Part shown: positions 10,107 through 22,039 of the stretch, piece after piece
Layout of the letters: each line of letters opens with the position of its first letter
How positions within the stretch are numbered: the stretch's first letter is position 1
Assembly: GCF_002234675.1 (NCBI RefSeq)
Contig: NC_019859.2
Span: 16,395,811-16,459,810, forward strand
Reading direction: 5' to 3'
Length of the DNA: 64,000 bases
DNA from: Oryzias latipes
Lineage: Eukaryota; Chordata; Actinopteri; Beloniformes; Adrianichthyidae
Program-made: the position numbers and the translations under genes
The notes under the pieces: generated by a model
The model's input: the letters and a program-made list of their open reading frames with translations, nothing else
Databases searched by the model: none
What the model was told of the DNA's origin: nothing

Positions 10107-12894
10107 TTGAGGAACATGACAGTACAAGGAGTAGAAAGCAAGAATATGAGCGGGGGTCTTTCAAAAAAGAAGAAGAACCCAAACACACAAGGCAAAGAAG
10201 ACAAATACATCGAGAAGAAAGGCATGCTAGCACCAGAAGCTGACATGGCTAACTTTCAGAGCAGCTTAAACAGCATTAGCAAACAAATCCAGAGTTTGCA
10301 TAGCGAAATGAAGGCTTCATTGTTATGCCGACGATACGCAGTTGTATTTATCCATGAAGCCTGACCAGAATGACCAGATAGAGAAACTGAACGCCTGCAT
10401 CAGTGACATCAAGACCTGGATGACAATTAATTACCTCCTCTTGAACCCAGAAAAAACTGAGGTCATTATACTTGGTCCTAAAAACCTCAGAGATGCTCTG
10501 TCTGCTCAGATAGTCTCCCTGGATGGTATAAGTATAGCCCCCAATTCCACAGTTAGAAACCTTGGGGTTTTACTTGACCAGGATTTATCATTTAAGGCTC
10601 ACATATCTCAGGCGTGTAGAACTGCCTATTTTCACCTGAGGAATATTGCTAAGATCAGAAATACACTTTCTAAGAGTGATGCTGAAAAACTCATCCATGC
10701 ATTTGTTACGTCGAGGCTGGATTACTGTAACTCCTTGTTAGCAGCGTGTCCTAAGAGTTCCTTAAGAAGTCTCCAGCTTGTTCAGAACGCAGCTGCTAGA
10801 TTGTTAGCTGGAACCAGCAGAAGAGATCACATCACTCCTGTGTTAGTTTCGCTCCATTGGCTCCCAGTTGATTCTAGAATTAAGTTCAAGATCCTCCTGT
10901 TAACCTATAAGGCCTTACATGGAATGGCCCCGTCCTATATTAAGGACCTCATAGTCCCTTACCAACCAATCAGAACACTTCGCTCGCAAAATGCAGGACT
11001 GCTTGTGGTTCCTAGAATTAGTAAAAGTACGGTTGGAGGTAGAGCGTTTAGCCACCAAGCCCCTGTCTTATGGAATAAACTCCCAGCTCATGTAAGAGAG
11101 GCCGACTCAGTTTCTACATTCAAAGCTAGACTGAAAACATTCCTGCTTGGACAGGCTTATTGTCAGACTAGTTAGGATTCAGTGATTATTTAACTTAATG
11201 TTAGTTTGTTTAAATTAAACTTAATAATAACTATTTCTTTTAAAAGGCTGCTAGAAGTTGAAGCTGGGGTAACTATGGTGCACTGGGGTTCTGTCCTCTT
11301 TCCTTTTTTACTTCTACCCTTCCTCTCCTCTATTCTTGATCATAATTTATCATTTAGTTCTCCATGCCTCTGTTTGGTGCAGTGCGATTCATGTATTGTC
11401 CCTCTTTTCCTCTCCCCTCCTGGGGAGTGGGAGTGCTTCCAGACTCCAGTTGTTTCATCCGTGCTCCTGTTCCTGACCGTGTACCTCGTCTCTGGCTCGT
11501 CTCTACTACTGCTCCTACACCTGGCTGTGGATCCTGCCTCTGGCTCATCTCTGGCTCGTCTCTGCTCTGTGCCTGACCGAGTACCTCGCCTCTGCTCTGC
11601 TCTGCTCTGCTCCTGCTCCTACACCTGGCTGTGGTTCCTGTCTCCGGCTCGACTCGCGCCTTTGACTGTCCCCACAACCACGGCTGGATGAAGCTCGTCT
11701 GCTGGACTTTTATATATGTAGTTGTAGATTTAGATAAGTTAATTCTTCTCTAAGAGTTCTGGTAAATCGCCTGTCCGTCCTGGGGGAGGATCCCTCCTTC
11801 ATGTGGGCACCCCTGAGGTTTCTTCGTTTTTTCCGGAATCCGTTTTTTTTGGGAGTTTTTCCTTACCGCGAAGGGGGGTCTAAGGGCAGGGATGCCAGTA
11901 TAGCTTAGTCAGTTTGTTAGTTCATTTTAGTATTTTTCTATTGAACTCTTTGTATTCGTGATCCTTTTGATTTCATGTTTTACTTCGAAGCCCATCGAGA
12001 CGACTGTTGTTGTGATTTTGGGCTATACAAATAAAATTGAATTGAATTGAATTGAATTGACTTGAAAACATTCAAAGAAGACATCACAGCTCAAATGAGC
12101 GACAAATTATCCAAATTCAGGGAGGACATCAATCAGAAGCTGTCCAAAATATCAACGGAGATGAACGAACAACAAGAGAAGATAAACGCAGCTGCGGCGC
12201 GGACAGAGGAGATGGAAGTGTGGAGCCGTGATGCAAATAGTGTGCTGTGTGATTTAATGAAAGATCACAAAAAGATGAAAGAAAAGTTGGATGACCTGGA
12301 ATCGAGATCAAGGCGAAATAACTTGCGCATCTATGGAATCAAAGAGGAGGCGGAGGCGACAGAAAACTCGATGACTGCTTTTATTGACAAATGGCTCAAA
12401 GAGGAGTTTTCACTAAACATGGATCTCCAGATTCAGAGAGCGCATCGAGCGTTAGCTCCAAAGCCAAAGGCAAGTCATCCTCCACGGTCTATTGTAATAT
12501 GCTTTCAACAATTCACCGTAAAAGACTTGATACTCAAAAAAGCATGGGACAAAAAGATCGTCATGTACGGAGAGAAAAGGATCTTTTTCGATCATGACTA
12601 CGCGGAGAGCATTCTGGAACAACGCAAAGCATACATAAACATCAAAAAGGTTTTAAAGAGAGAAGGAATCCGCTTCCAAACTCCCTTTAACCAAATGCGC
12701 GTGCACTGGCCGGGCGGAGTTGTAACATACGCGGATGCCGATGACGCGACCAACGATCTGAGGAAGAGAGGATACGAGGTGGAAGACCCGGGGGGACTCA
12801 CCAAGGAGTTTGCTCAGGCGGAGAAACTATTGTCAACTGGAGTCGCTACGTGGAAACAGAGCAGGAAAGAGAGATCAGGACAAGCGGCCAGATG
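10107..12894 (+). pseudogene. L1/Tx1 ORF1, split by an L2 insertion
   Basis: The 5' piece (10107-10320, ending NSISKQIQSLHSEMKASL) and the 3' piece (12061-12894, starting KTFKEDITAQMSDKL) are the two halves of one nucleic-acid-binding ORF1. A long coiled coil (LSKISTEMNEQQEKI, LDDLESRSRRNN) is followed by the LRIYGIKEEAE entry of the RRM-like domain. The C-terminal part has RAHRALAPKPK and VTYADADDATNDLRKRG. The L2 sits between the leucine codon at 10318-10320 and the next coiled-coil residues. The 3' piece on its own is open for about 277 residues. Confidence 0.85.
10321..12060 (+). mobile_element. L2 (Maui-type) LINE, 5'-truncated insertion
   Basis: It begins within the RT catalytic motif (GCCGACGATACGCAG, the ADDTQ part of YADDTQLYLS; the first bases are off-frame relative to the long frame). 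It continues as a 277-residue open frame (10342-11175): KLNACISDIKTWM, LLNPEKTEVIILGP, FVTSRLDYCNSLL, LHWLPVDSRIKFKILLLTYK, LWNKLPAHVREAD. This is the C-terminal part of L2 ORF2. A 3' UTR of about 850 bp ends in GGGCTATACAAATAAA and then an (ATTGA)n tail at about 12037-12060, the hallmark of fish L2 3' ends. Young-looking: no stops in the remaining ORF. Confidence 0.93.
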
Positions 12895-13379
12895 AGCACG
12901 CGCACAGCTCCAGGAATTTCAGCACAAGAACACAAACGAAGGATGAGTAATAAAAAAAAAGAAACGAAAAAAAAAAAACAACTTTTGAGTGAATAATTAT
13001 AGTTGAAATCTAAATTAGAATATGACTTGTTAATATGCTTTGCCTTGATGGGTATTAAACCCGACAAATGTTGGTTACGTGGGAATGTGAATTTGTTGTG
13101 CGAACTAGGATGGGTAAATTTTTCCGGTACGGGATGAATCTCATCACTAGCAAGGGGCCCTCTCTCTTTGTGAGGTCCTACCCCTTAAAACAAGAAGGGA
13201 GCCGACTTAATACTACTATTAGTGTCGACTTTCCTTCATGGAAGCATCTGTTCATGTATTTAGTTAAAATGTGTTCTAAACTTTTGTTCCAGTTATTGGT
13301 TGAAGAAGGTACATCTAGAAACCTGCAGAACGAATATTATTTTGTAAAAGACTCTATAACCATTTATGGATACTAAAAG

Positions 13380-16300
13380 AAATGAATACCAACTCCTGTC
13401 TCTAAATGTAAATGGTTTGGGAAACCCAGTTAAAAGGGCCAGAATTATGACTAAACTAAAGAAAAAAAGCATATAAACTTCCTGCAAGAGACCCATTTGA
13501 CAAGTGCAGAACACGAAAAATTGAAAAGGTTTGGGTTCAAAAACGCTTTCTATAGCTCACACACCAATCCACGTAAACGAGGAGTAGCAATATTGATAGC
13601 AAACACGGTTCAGTTTACATGTAAAAGGGAGGTTAAAGATAAAGAAGGGCGATTTATTATAATTAAAGGAGTAATTGACCAGGCAACAATAGCGCTGGTA
13701 AATGTCTATGCTCCACCAGAAAGTACTAAAGAATTTTTCAAACTTTTGTTTGACACTATTGCAATTGAAGCTGAAGGTATATGTATCTGTGGAGGGGATT
13801 TAAATGTGATTATGGACTATAACCTAGACACAACCAGTAAGAATAGAAATAAGAAACCAACCTCAAAATTTGTAAAAAAAAATATGTGGAAATCAATAGG
13901 ATTTATTGATGTGTGGAGAGATCTCCATCCTCTACAAAAAGAATACAGCCACTACTCGGAAACTCATTCTGTCTATTCCAGGATTGATTATTTCTTCATG
14001 CAGAAAGAGCACATGAGCACAATAATGGGCTGTTACATTGGAGTAGCCGATGTATCAGACCACAATGCCATTTATTTAAAAATTAGACTTAAGGGCAGGC
14101 AAAGAAATACTCTATGGAGGCTGAACGCAGGAATTTTAAACAATAAAACAGTGACCAAACAAATTAAAAAAGATATACAAAATTATCTTGAATTAAACAA
14201 TAATGGGGAATCAAATCCAGCTATTATATGGGATGCACTAAAAGCTGTGATACGAGGGAGATTTATTGCAATTGGAAGTCAGATGAAAAAAGAAAGAGTA
14301 AAACAATATGAGACACTTACCTCAGACCTAAAAGAAATGGAACAAGCCTTTAAAGACAACGCAAACCAAACAACAAGACAGCTAATCAGTGAAACAAAAA
14401 AGAAGATTAATGACAAACTTCAAAATGAGACCGAAACAAGAATAAGATACTTACAACAGAACTATTACGACTCAGGCCCCAAAGCCACAAGGCTGTTGGC
14501 TCGACGAATACGGGAAAGACAAGTAGAACTAAACATTAATAAAATTCGAGACCCTAAAACAAATCAATTAAAATGTAATCCAGAAGAAATTGAGAATATA
14601 TTCAGGGACTATTATGAGGATTTATACACTGAGCCAATGACTGCAAAACAAGAGGAGATGCAAACCTTACTAGACTCATTAGACCTACCTTCAATAGGAA
14701 CGAAACAAAATGATCTCATGACAGCAGAAATTTCCACGGAAGAAATTAAAGAAGCAATTGGCAAGCTGAAATCAAACAAGGCAACTGGGAGTGATGGCTT
14801 TCCATCAGAATGGTATAAAGAATTCGAAGAAATAATTATTCCACTGCTTCACTCCACTTTCAATTGGATTTTATCAAGTGGACAAACTCCACCCTCCTGG
14901 AAGGAGGCAGTCATTACAGTACTTCCTAAGCCATTAAAGGATAAGGAACATTGTCAAAACTACAGACCAATTTCTATATTAAATGTTGACTATAAAATAT
15001 AAACCTCTATAATTTCAAATAGACTCCAATCATTTATATCAAACTTAATAGATGAGGACCAAACCGGATTCGTCAAAGGTAGACAAACACACGATAATAT
15101 AAGGAGAACACTTCACATCATAAACTGTATACATAAAAAAAAATTATCAGCTGCCTTAATAAGTTTAGATGCCGAAAAGGCATTTGATAGAGTCAATTGG
15201 GAATTTCTATATTTAACATTGGAGAAATTTGGGTTCAATGAAAAGTCAATTAAGTGTATCAGTGCTCTCTACTACAAACCAACAGGTATAATCAAAATGA
15301 ACGGGTCCCTCACAAATAGATTCAGTCTCGGAAGGGGGACTAGACAGGGCTGTTGCCTTAGCCCTGTACTCTTTGCCCTTTATATCGAACCATTAGCCCA
15401 AATGGTGAGGCAGGACACAAGGATAACAGGATTAGACATCGGTGGACAGGAACATATTATAGGCCTGTTCGCGGATGACATTATGATCTATTTATCAGAT
15501 CCAGTCAAATCATTTGGTAATTTGATGAAGATTTTTGATAGATTTGGTCAAAGCTCAGGATACAAAATAAACATAAATAAAACTCAGACACTCATGTTCA
15601 ATTGCGTTACAAATCAAGGTTTAAAGAAATGGAAGATAAAATGGGATGCCAAATCAATTGAGTACTTGGGGGTGAATATACCTAAAGACCCAGGAAAACT
15701 ATATCAGAATAACTATGAACGTATAAATATCAATATCAGAAAAGACATAGAAAGATGGTCCACATACACACTAGGATTAAGTGAAAGAATTAATGTTATA
15801 AAAATGAATATACTACCACGCCTCCTTTACCTCTTTCTAGCTTTACCAGTAGAGATCCCACAATCCCAATTCCAAAAATGGGATAAACTTACATCAAGAT
15901 TAATATGGGAAGGAAAACGACCAAGAATACGATACCACACTTTACAACTACCCATTATAAAGGGGGGAAGAGCCTTACCTAATCTAAAAGAATACTTTAG
16001 AGCTGCCCAAATACATCGTTTAGTATACTGGTATAATACAGAGTATGTTGCCCGATGGAAAGATATAGAACTTTTCACACCCAGATTCCCAATTCAAACA
16101 TGTATGGGGGAAAACGGGGTCCCAGCCACTGCTAAAGAGCATTTAGATCTAAATCCAATAACATTATTTACTCTTGAGAACTGGTATTATGTTATAAAAC
16201 AATTAAAATTAGGTAAAGAAATCAGATTGCTGAAATGGACAGCATATGACGACAAATTTAGACCTGCACAATTTGACCACAGATTTAAACAATGGGCTGA

Positions 16301-16838
16301 AAAGGGTATTACGGCCATGTGCACAATGATAAAGAAAGGTGAAATGAGAGAATTTCAGGAACTTAAGGACACATATGGTCTAATAAATCAGGACCTATTC
16401 AGATATATGCAAATGCGAGACTACTATGAAAAGCAAATCAAAACAGCAACACAAAATACACCCAATAATTAAAACATTTATACAGGCATACAGTGAAAAT
16501 ATTCCCAAGATTATATCAGTTCTATATGAGCACCTTATGGATTCAAAAATTGGGTCAACTCTATATGTCAAAGCAAAATGGGAAAAAGATTTGAGAGAAA
16601 AAATCTCAGAGGAGATGTGGGATGATATGTGGAAAGTTCACCAAACCACTACGCAGTCACTGAAATGGCGAGAATTTGCCTGGAAAAACCAAATAAGATA
16701 TTTTATAACACCACAAATCAAGGGCAAACTAATTAAAACTCAACAACTCTGCTGGAGAACTTGCATGGATGAGGACTCAAATCAGACACATATTGTTTGG
16801 GAATGTGAGAAAATAAAGCCCTTCTGGGAAAGCCCTTC
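13380..16838 (+). pseudogene. L1/Tx1 ORF2 (endonuclease + reverse transcriptase), broken
   Basis: The AP-type endonuclease starts at about 13395 (LSLNVNGLGNPVKR); a frameshift near 13465 precedes QETHL. The main frame 13497-15002 includes GGDLNVIMD and SDHN (14055 onward). RT begins with [20 protein letters not shown] and NYRPISILN, and is cut by a TAA at 15000-15002. The same frame continues to 16472 with [40 protein letters not shown] and the FADD box (15468-15479). A shift near 16440 leads to the last part (ENIPKIISVLYEHL ... CWRTCMDE, HIVWECEKIKPFW), a C-terminal Cys/His-type region. One nonsense and two frameshifts make it inactive. Confidence 0.9.
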
Positions 16839-19265
16839 CTGGAGTAGACGGTGTCTTTCCTTGCCATGGGCCTGGCTGACCACAGTCTTTGGGAGGTAGC
16901 CCAAGCCCGCTCTGCCGGTTGCCACGGTGCCCACCAGTGCCTTTTGTCTCAGACGTGACTCTGCCTCCTCCACTGCTTTTCCAGCCTTCCATTTTCTTCC
17001 TGTCCTCACTTCAATGCCCGCTGCTGACACCTTGCCATCTCTGGAGTCTCTATAATGTAGGACTTCCCTGGTGCGTACCACCATCAATTCTTCGGTGAGG
17101 CCACTGAAGGGCAATTGCAGGACATTACTTGTCCCATACAACGCCGAGCTGGTAAGACACCGTGGAAGGCCCAGCCACCTCCGAAGAAAGCCACTGATCT
17201 TCTTTTCTAGGGACTCTACTGTTGTCATTGGGACTGCATATACCAGCAAGGGCCACAAGACTCTAGACAGGATGGAATGCTGATAGATCCTAGCTTTATA
17301 TCTGCCCAGCAGACCAGACTTGTCTACCTTAGTAAGCCATACTCCAAGTTCTTTGTTGGACTTCTGGATGGCAGCAGATGGCAACCATTGTTCTGTGATG
17401 GTTGGGATGACCGTCCCTGAGATGGAAAACGAACTTGTCAACCACTTTCCCCCTCTTCAGCACCATGGACCTTGACTTTGAAGGCTTAAAACTCATCCTT
17501 GCCCAGGTGATGAGTCTCTCCAGTCCTTTTAAGATCCACCTGCTCCCTGGGACCGATGACGTTGTGATGGTAAGGTCATCCATATAGGCTCTTATAGGGG
17601 GCTGTCGTACACCTGTCTTGGTTAGGGGCCCTCTGCATTCCACCTCAGCTGCCTTAACCACCATGTTCATGGCAAGAGCGAAAAGGATAACAAAGATGGT
17701 ACAGCCTGTGATTATTCCTTTCCCAATGCGATGCCAGTCAGATTTTCCTGAACCAGAAGTGACCCGCATCCTGAAATTATTGTAATAATCCACGATCAGG
17801 TCCTTGATCTTACTGGGAACATGATGGAGGTGTAAGGCGAGCTCAACCAGCTTGTGTGGAATTGATCCATAGGCGTTGGGCAGGTCGAACCACAAAACAA
17901 CTAGGTCATCTTTGTTCTCATGTGCCTCTCTGATGAGTTGTGTAACTACACCAGTGTGCTCCAGAGCAGCCGGGTGCTCCAGGAATCCCCCCCTTCTGCA
18001 CCGAAGGGTCGATGTAGTTATTTTTGAGGAGGAACTCTGTCAGTCTGCGTGAAACGATGCTGAAAAACACCTTCCCTTCAACACTCAGCAACGAAATGGT
18101 TCGAAACTGGTTGATGTTTTTCGAGTTCTCCTCTTTGGGGATCCACACTCCCTCAGCCCACCTCCACTGGTCAGGAACTCTTCCTCTCCGCCAAATCACC
18201 CTTAGGATCTTCCATAGGTGTCTGAGAAGTTGTGGACAGCATTTATATACTACATAAGGTACACCACTGGGGCCTGGGGTAGATGCTGAGCGAGCTGCCT
18301 TGATGATCTCCTCAACCTCCTTCAGGCTTGGCTCCTTCAGATTGAACTCAATTGTAGGTGGGGCTGGCTTAATTATAGCTTTGTTGGGCTCCAGTTCTTG
18401 CTCTCTCAGGGGATCACTCACTGTGTCCTGGAGGAATTGGTTCACTTCCTCTATTGAGCACTCAAGCTGACCACTGCGCTTGTCCCCAAGCAGTTTCCTT
18501 GTGAAGCCGTAGGGATTGGTGATGAAGGCTGCACGCTTCCTGGCTCTCTCTCTACCCCGTCTCCGGTACCACTCAGCTCTGCGTAGGCTCGTCAGCTGAT
18601 TCACAGGATGTTTTTCAGCTCTGATAATGATTGTTTTTCCTCCTCAGTAGCTTTCTTGTGGTTTTTCTTGAGGGTACGCAGCTCCTGACGCAGGTGATGT
18701 ATCTTAGTAGCCCTGCAGTTCCTGGTGTAGGGGGTAAACTTGGTCTGTCCTTTCTCTATGTGGCCAAATCTTTCTGAAGCATAGCTAACTATGATGGCAG
18801 TCATCGTTTGGAGTCGGCTCTCAGCATCTCCTTTGGCTGTGGCTTGGATGATGTTGGACACATCCTCATCAAACTGGCGCCACTCACTCCGTTTACTGGC
18901 TGGGGGCCACTTAATCCGCTGCTGCGGAACTACTCTGCTGGGGTTGGGAGGCTTTGGTACGTGGAGGGACTGGGCTCTGTGGGTTGCCTCCTGGCCGGGC
19001 TCCTCCTGCGTCTCACCAGGTTCAAGACCTGTGCGTTGCACCTCACTTTCCCGCTCCAAGCATTTCATTCTGGCCTGATGGATTTTTAGGCCACGGTGAT
19101 TCTTGCACAGCTTTCCGCAAATACATATCACGTTTGTCGTTTGTCCGTTTGCATGAGTTCTTAACCTTAGGTCCATCCGGATGGAGATCTCATCCTCCCC
19201 CCCCTCTCGGGATCTCCTGGGGGTATCTCTCTGTAGGGCTTTCCGTAGCTTGTTTGGGTTCTCTT
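16839..19265 (-). mobile_element. R2/NeSL-like LINE (restriction-like-endonuclease type), truncated
   Basis: Read right to left. A GC-rich 5' region (19265-19177) is followed by a zinc-finger N-terminus, CICGKLCKNHRGLKIHQARM (about 19072-19140). A basic spacer leads to RT with STPGPSGVPYVVYK, WIPKEENS, QFRTISLLSVEGKVFFSI, GSIPHKLVE and a YMDD box (17575-17586). The thumb region follows to about 16839. Frames change near 18602, 17905 and 17430. The C-terminal CCHC and restriction-like endonuclease of this LINE group are absent because the copy is cut where it meets the L1 at 16838/16839. An N-terminal zinc finger plus this RT type identifies the R2/NeSL/Hero group; the exact clade is not settled. 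Confidence 0.85.
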
Positions 19266-19381
19266 ATGGTAGCATAAAGTACAAACTGGAGTTCACTGGA
19301 GCTTGTTGTCTTTTATTGTAATGTTGTCATTAACTGTTTTTATGTATTCATTGATTTATGTATTTTTTGCATTTATTGCAG

Positions 19382-19459
19382 TGGGAAAACATGGTCTCCA
19401 CAGTGGGTGGAAAAAAGGAACACCAAAGAATAAACCCCCAAGGCACCTCTGTTGATCAG
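19382..19459 (+). CDS. Chromodomain gene, coding exon 7 (end of chromodomain)
   Basis: The acceptor TTTATTGCAG ends at 19381. Its first base completes the Cys codon split from exon 6. It encodes GKTWSPQWVEKRNTKE, then TAA at 19431-19433. TW.P at this spacing after FVEWEP fits the chromodomain's final aromatic (TWEP). A possible donor (CAG|GTTGAC at 19460) lies 26 bases after the stop, so the exon may originally have gone on and the TAA may be a second lesion. The link to exon 6 across 9.8 kb of transposons rests on the split codon and domain continuity. Confidence 0.6.
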
Positions 19460-20140
19460 GTTGACCTTTTAAATTATTATTGTTGTTTGTGTTACTGCTT
19501 TCTAATTGTTGTTAATAAAAATGTTAAAATGAAAGGGTGTGATCTACATTTTTTATTGCTCAACATGTATGATATACCATATAGGTAGGACACATTTGTT
19601 GTAAAATTCTAAACAAAAGTTTACAATAAAAAACATACAAAGAAAATTGTCATATAACCAGATATCAGGTTTTTGTGTTGGATTGTCACAGCTATGGCAA
19701 TTGCAAATGATCATACCTCAAGTTATAATACTACATACTTGATAGTAAATCATTTTTGGTATTTAGTATAATGAAATAAGAGCAAAAATGTAATGCATGG
19801 AGCTGTATTGTGCAACCTAAATGGATGAATGTATATTTGAGGTAAAAAAAAACACACTGTTCTTCCAGGTCGTCATTTGCCTTTTTAGCTTCCTCCATTT
19901 ATTAATTATACAGACATATTTTCTTTACAATTTCAATGACAGATAAAAAAATAGCATTTCTAAAAGAAAAACCTTGGAATCATAAACATAAACCAAGTGG
20001 TAAATGTAGATTGTCAGTATGAATAATCAAAATAGCGTTTTCCCCCACAACAAAAAGTTACTTCCGAAGGCATGACTTATGGGTAGTACCGTTTTAGTGA
20101 GGGAGTGGGGATCAAACCGCCGACCCTTTGATCATTGGAC
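19460..20140. other. AT-rich intergenic or intronic DNA
   Basis: I see no coding signal. AATAAA-type signals are present (for example around 19515 and 19625) and one could serve as the 3' end of the chromodomain gene, but nothing singles one out. At 20105-20140 there is a short tRNA-B-box-like patch. Confidence 0.5.
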
Positions 20141-20146
20141 GACCAG

Positions 20147-20460
20147 GGATGTATTCCAGGAAGCATGTTTAAACTAGCCTGACTTTAAGCCTGAACTCTG
20201 GCTGAAATCCGCCTGAACTTGCTTACCCTGGGTATGTCAGTTCCAAAAGACCGGATATGAGTTAGCGTAATTACGCCCGACTTGGTAACCCTGGGTTAAT
20301 GCACGTGCACAGCGTGTACATAAAGACATTCTCAATAGATCGCCGATTTCTGGTGTCACCATGGAAACGCGTGGTGAAAAAAGAAAGCGCTATACTTCGG
20401 TGAGACGGAGTGTGAGGTTTTAATGACGCCGTATGAAGATTATTATACGTCCATCAAAAA
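20147..20460. mobile_element. Harbinger-like transposon remnant
   Basis: GGATGTATTCCAGGAAGC is followed by alternating CTGAACT/AACCCTGGGT motifs, as at the ends of vertebrate Harbinger-like elements. A short open stretch near 20360 (METRGEKRKR) could be the start of the associated Myb-like protein. No transposase is visible. Confidence 0.4.
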
Positions 20461-20559
20461 AGTAATACGGCTGCATCATCAAAAGAAAGAGTTTCTGCTT
20501 GTTGTAGAAAAACAGAGAAAGTAAACACTTAAGTTTCTGATCTTATTTCCATTTTCCTT

Positions 20560-20880
20560 GTGACGCATAAAACATTCCTGTTTACTCCAACTATCTACCT
20601 CATTGCCACCTCTGCACTTTGACATGTCTACGCACAGTTTTTTCATACGCAATTTTTGCACAATTATCTCGGCACTCTTCAATACAGTTTACAGCTTATA
20701 TTGCACACTTGTATATACTGTTTGTTTGCTTTTTGATTTTATTATATTACGGTGTTTTATTTACTACCTTTCCCTCCCTTACTGTTCTTGCACTGATGGT
20801 GATGCTTAAATCTCATTGTACTATGCACAATGACAATAAAGCCATTCTATTCTATTCTATTTTATTCTATTCTACTCTGT
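20560..20880 (+). mobile_element. Retroposon 3' tail with (TTCTA)n
   Basis: CTCATTGTACTATGCACAATG, then ACAATAAAGCCATTCTATTC and a TTCTA/TTTTA pentamer run (about 20847-20875). This is the typical 3' tail of a fish retroposon family with a pentanucleotide repeat end. The body upstream is not identifiable. Confidence 0.5.
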
Positions 20881-20889
20881 TATACATTG

Positions 20890-21327
20890 AAAAGAAAGAA
20901 CAAACCATTTTACAGGCTCAAGCATTTGTTTCAGTACAGTGGGACAAAAAGTGACTCAGGTGTATTTCACTGCTCTTCAGACTAAGCCGCTGCATCCTGA
21001 CTCCACTCTGCAGTGTTTTCTTCTTTTGAAGCCCGCAGTGCAGCTTTGTTTGATCGGGAGAAGAACATAGTGATTGGCAGTTGTTGTCGCTCTTTTTTTT
21101 ATGGGTTTTAGAGAAAATCGAAATTGCAAGAGAATTTGCACATACGAAATGTAAATTTGGCAAGCTGATTTACGTACGTGTACATATTAAACTGGAACGT
21201 TATTGACGCACAGGTAGAGAAGAAGGGGAGTGACTTTTTAGCCAATCAGAATGCAGAACACAATGCAAATCCGTGAAGTAGTGAAACCGTGAAAAGTAAA
21301 CCGCGTTATAGCGAGGGATCACTGTAT
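20890..21327. mobile_element. Tigger/pogo-like DNA transposon fragment
   Basis: The end reads GTGAAACCGTGAAAAGTAAA followed by CCGCGTTATAGCGAGGGATC and ACTGTA. This is the reverse of the CAGT...CCTCGCTATAACGCGG terminus common to vertebrate pogo/Tigger-like elements, with TA after it. A matching opposite terminus is not visible. Confidence 0.45.
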
Positions 21328-21476
21328 AACTTATCCAATTTTGCCAACTTAAATAAATTACTTCTATTGGTAACAAATATTTGAGTTAAATTTATTCAAC
21401 CTAATATCTTATGTCTATAAAACTCAATAATTGTTTATACAACTCAAATTTATGTATTTATCTAACTAAATGTCAT

Positions 21477-21481
21477 ATTAC
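21477..21481. repeat. Target-site duplication of the Gypsy element (ATTAC, left)
   Basis: ATTAC occurs here and at 26470-26474, immediately outside the two LTRs. Confidence 0.85.
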
Positions 21482-22026
21482 TGTCATGACGTCGTAGACG
21501 TAGCAGACCCAGATGCTGAAACCCGGAAGTAACTCGCTACAAGGAAGTGCTTGACAATGGTTTATTTTACTAGAGTAAAATAAAGTTATTATTAGAATGT
21601 GATAGTCAGTTCCTTCGTGGAGTGATCCAGAAATCCTTTGAGCTGGTATAGCTGAGGACAGCGGAGCCAGAGAGAGGAGACGCGAGGACGCGTCGGACCG
21701 TGGAACCAGAGGGAGCGAGGCGTGGGCGCTGAGGACAGCGGGACCAGCTTGAAGCGAGGCGTAAACGAAAGGAACCAGCGTGACCAATGGATGAAACCTG
21801 AAGGTGAGTACAAGACAAGGTAAGTAACATGAACTTGGTAACTAGAGCAAAGACTAAAAGGCCAGGCATAACCACCGGAGTGAGTATAACGGACTGGCGC
21901 TGGATACTGGTGAGAAGCTCCCTTATGAAGGCTGGCAGGGTGATGAGGAGATGAAGGTCAGCTGGTTCCAAATATTAGAGCAGGAGAGCTGTGTGAGGGG
22001 GAGGTGTACTGACAGGCACCGTGACA
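21482..22026 (-). repeat. 3' LTR of the Gypsy element (545 bp)
   Basis: It starts TGTCACGGTGCCTG and ends ATGACA on the minus strand. It matches 25908-26469 apart from substitutions and indels. Confidence 0.93.
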
Positions 22027-22039
22027 GTACCCCCCCCTC
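22027..22039 (-). promoter_or_regulatory. Polypurine tract of the Gypsy element
   Basis: On the minus strand GAGGGGGGGGTAC lies directly against the start of the 3' LTR, the position where plus-strand DNA synthesis is primed. Confidence 0.8.

Larger units (their letters stand above)
10007..16838 (+). mobile_element. L1/Tx1-type LINE, 3'-truncated, interrupted by an L2
   Basis: A GC-rich 5' leader (about 10007) is followed by ORF1 (10107-12894, split by the L2 insertion at 10321-12060) and ORF2 (13380-16838). ORF2 breaks off where minus-strand R2-like sequence begins at about 16839, so the 3' UTR and poly(A) tail are gone. The insertion lies in the last intron of the chromodomain gene and accounts for much of its length. 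Confidence 0.9.
4758..19433 (+). pseudogene. Seven-exon chromodomain-type gene, probably disabled by one TAG
   Basis: Exons at 4758-4976, 6871-7039, 7430-7672, 7888-7941, 9351-9418, 9574-9617 and 19382-19433 join with splice phases 0, 1, 1, 1, 0 and 2, each matching the next exon. They predict about 280 residues. Order: CX2C-X10-CX2C zinc-ribbon-like N-terminus, basic helix, a conserved block with W and H residues, Ser/Pro repeats, a Lys-rich linker, then a chromodomain-like fold (FYPVK..VLK, FVEWEPCSMC, GKTWSPQW). Chromodomains usually bind methylated histone tails, so a chromatin role is plausible but unproven. An in-frame TAG (9392-9394) interrupts the chromodomain and TAA (19431-19433) ends the frame. 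Either this copy is a pseudogene or the TAG is a variant or sequencing error. The last intron is swollen to 9.8 kb by transposons. I do not recognise a named orthologue. Confidence 0.68.

Noticed and set aside
11206..11691. 161-codon frame and antisense partners after the L2 ORF
   Set aside because: Lies in the L2 3' UTR, a CT-rich region open in several frames, with no protein features.
20105..20140. tRNA gene or tRNA-derived SINE head (GGTTTGATCCC on the minus strand)
   Set aside because: Only a B-box-like patch is present. I could not build a cloverleaf or find an A box at the right distance.
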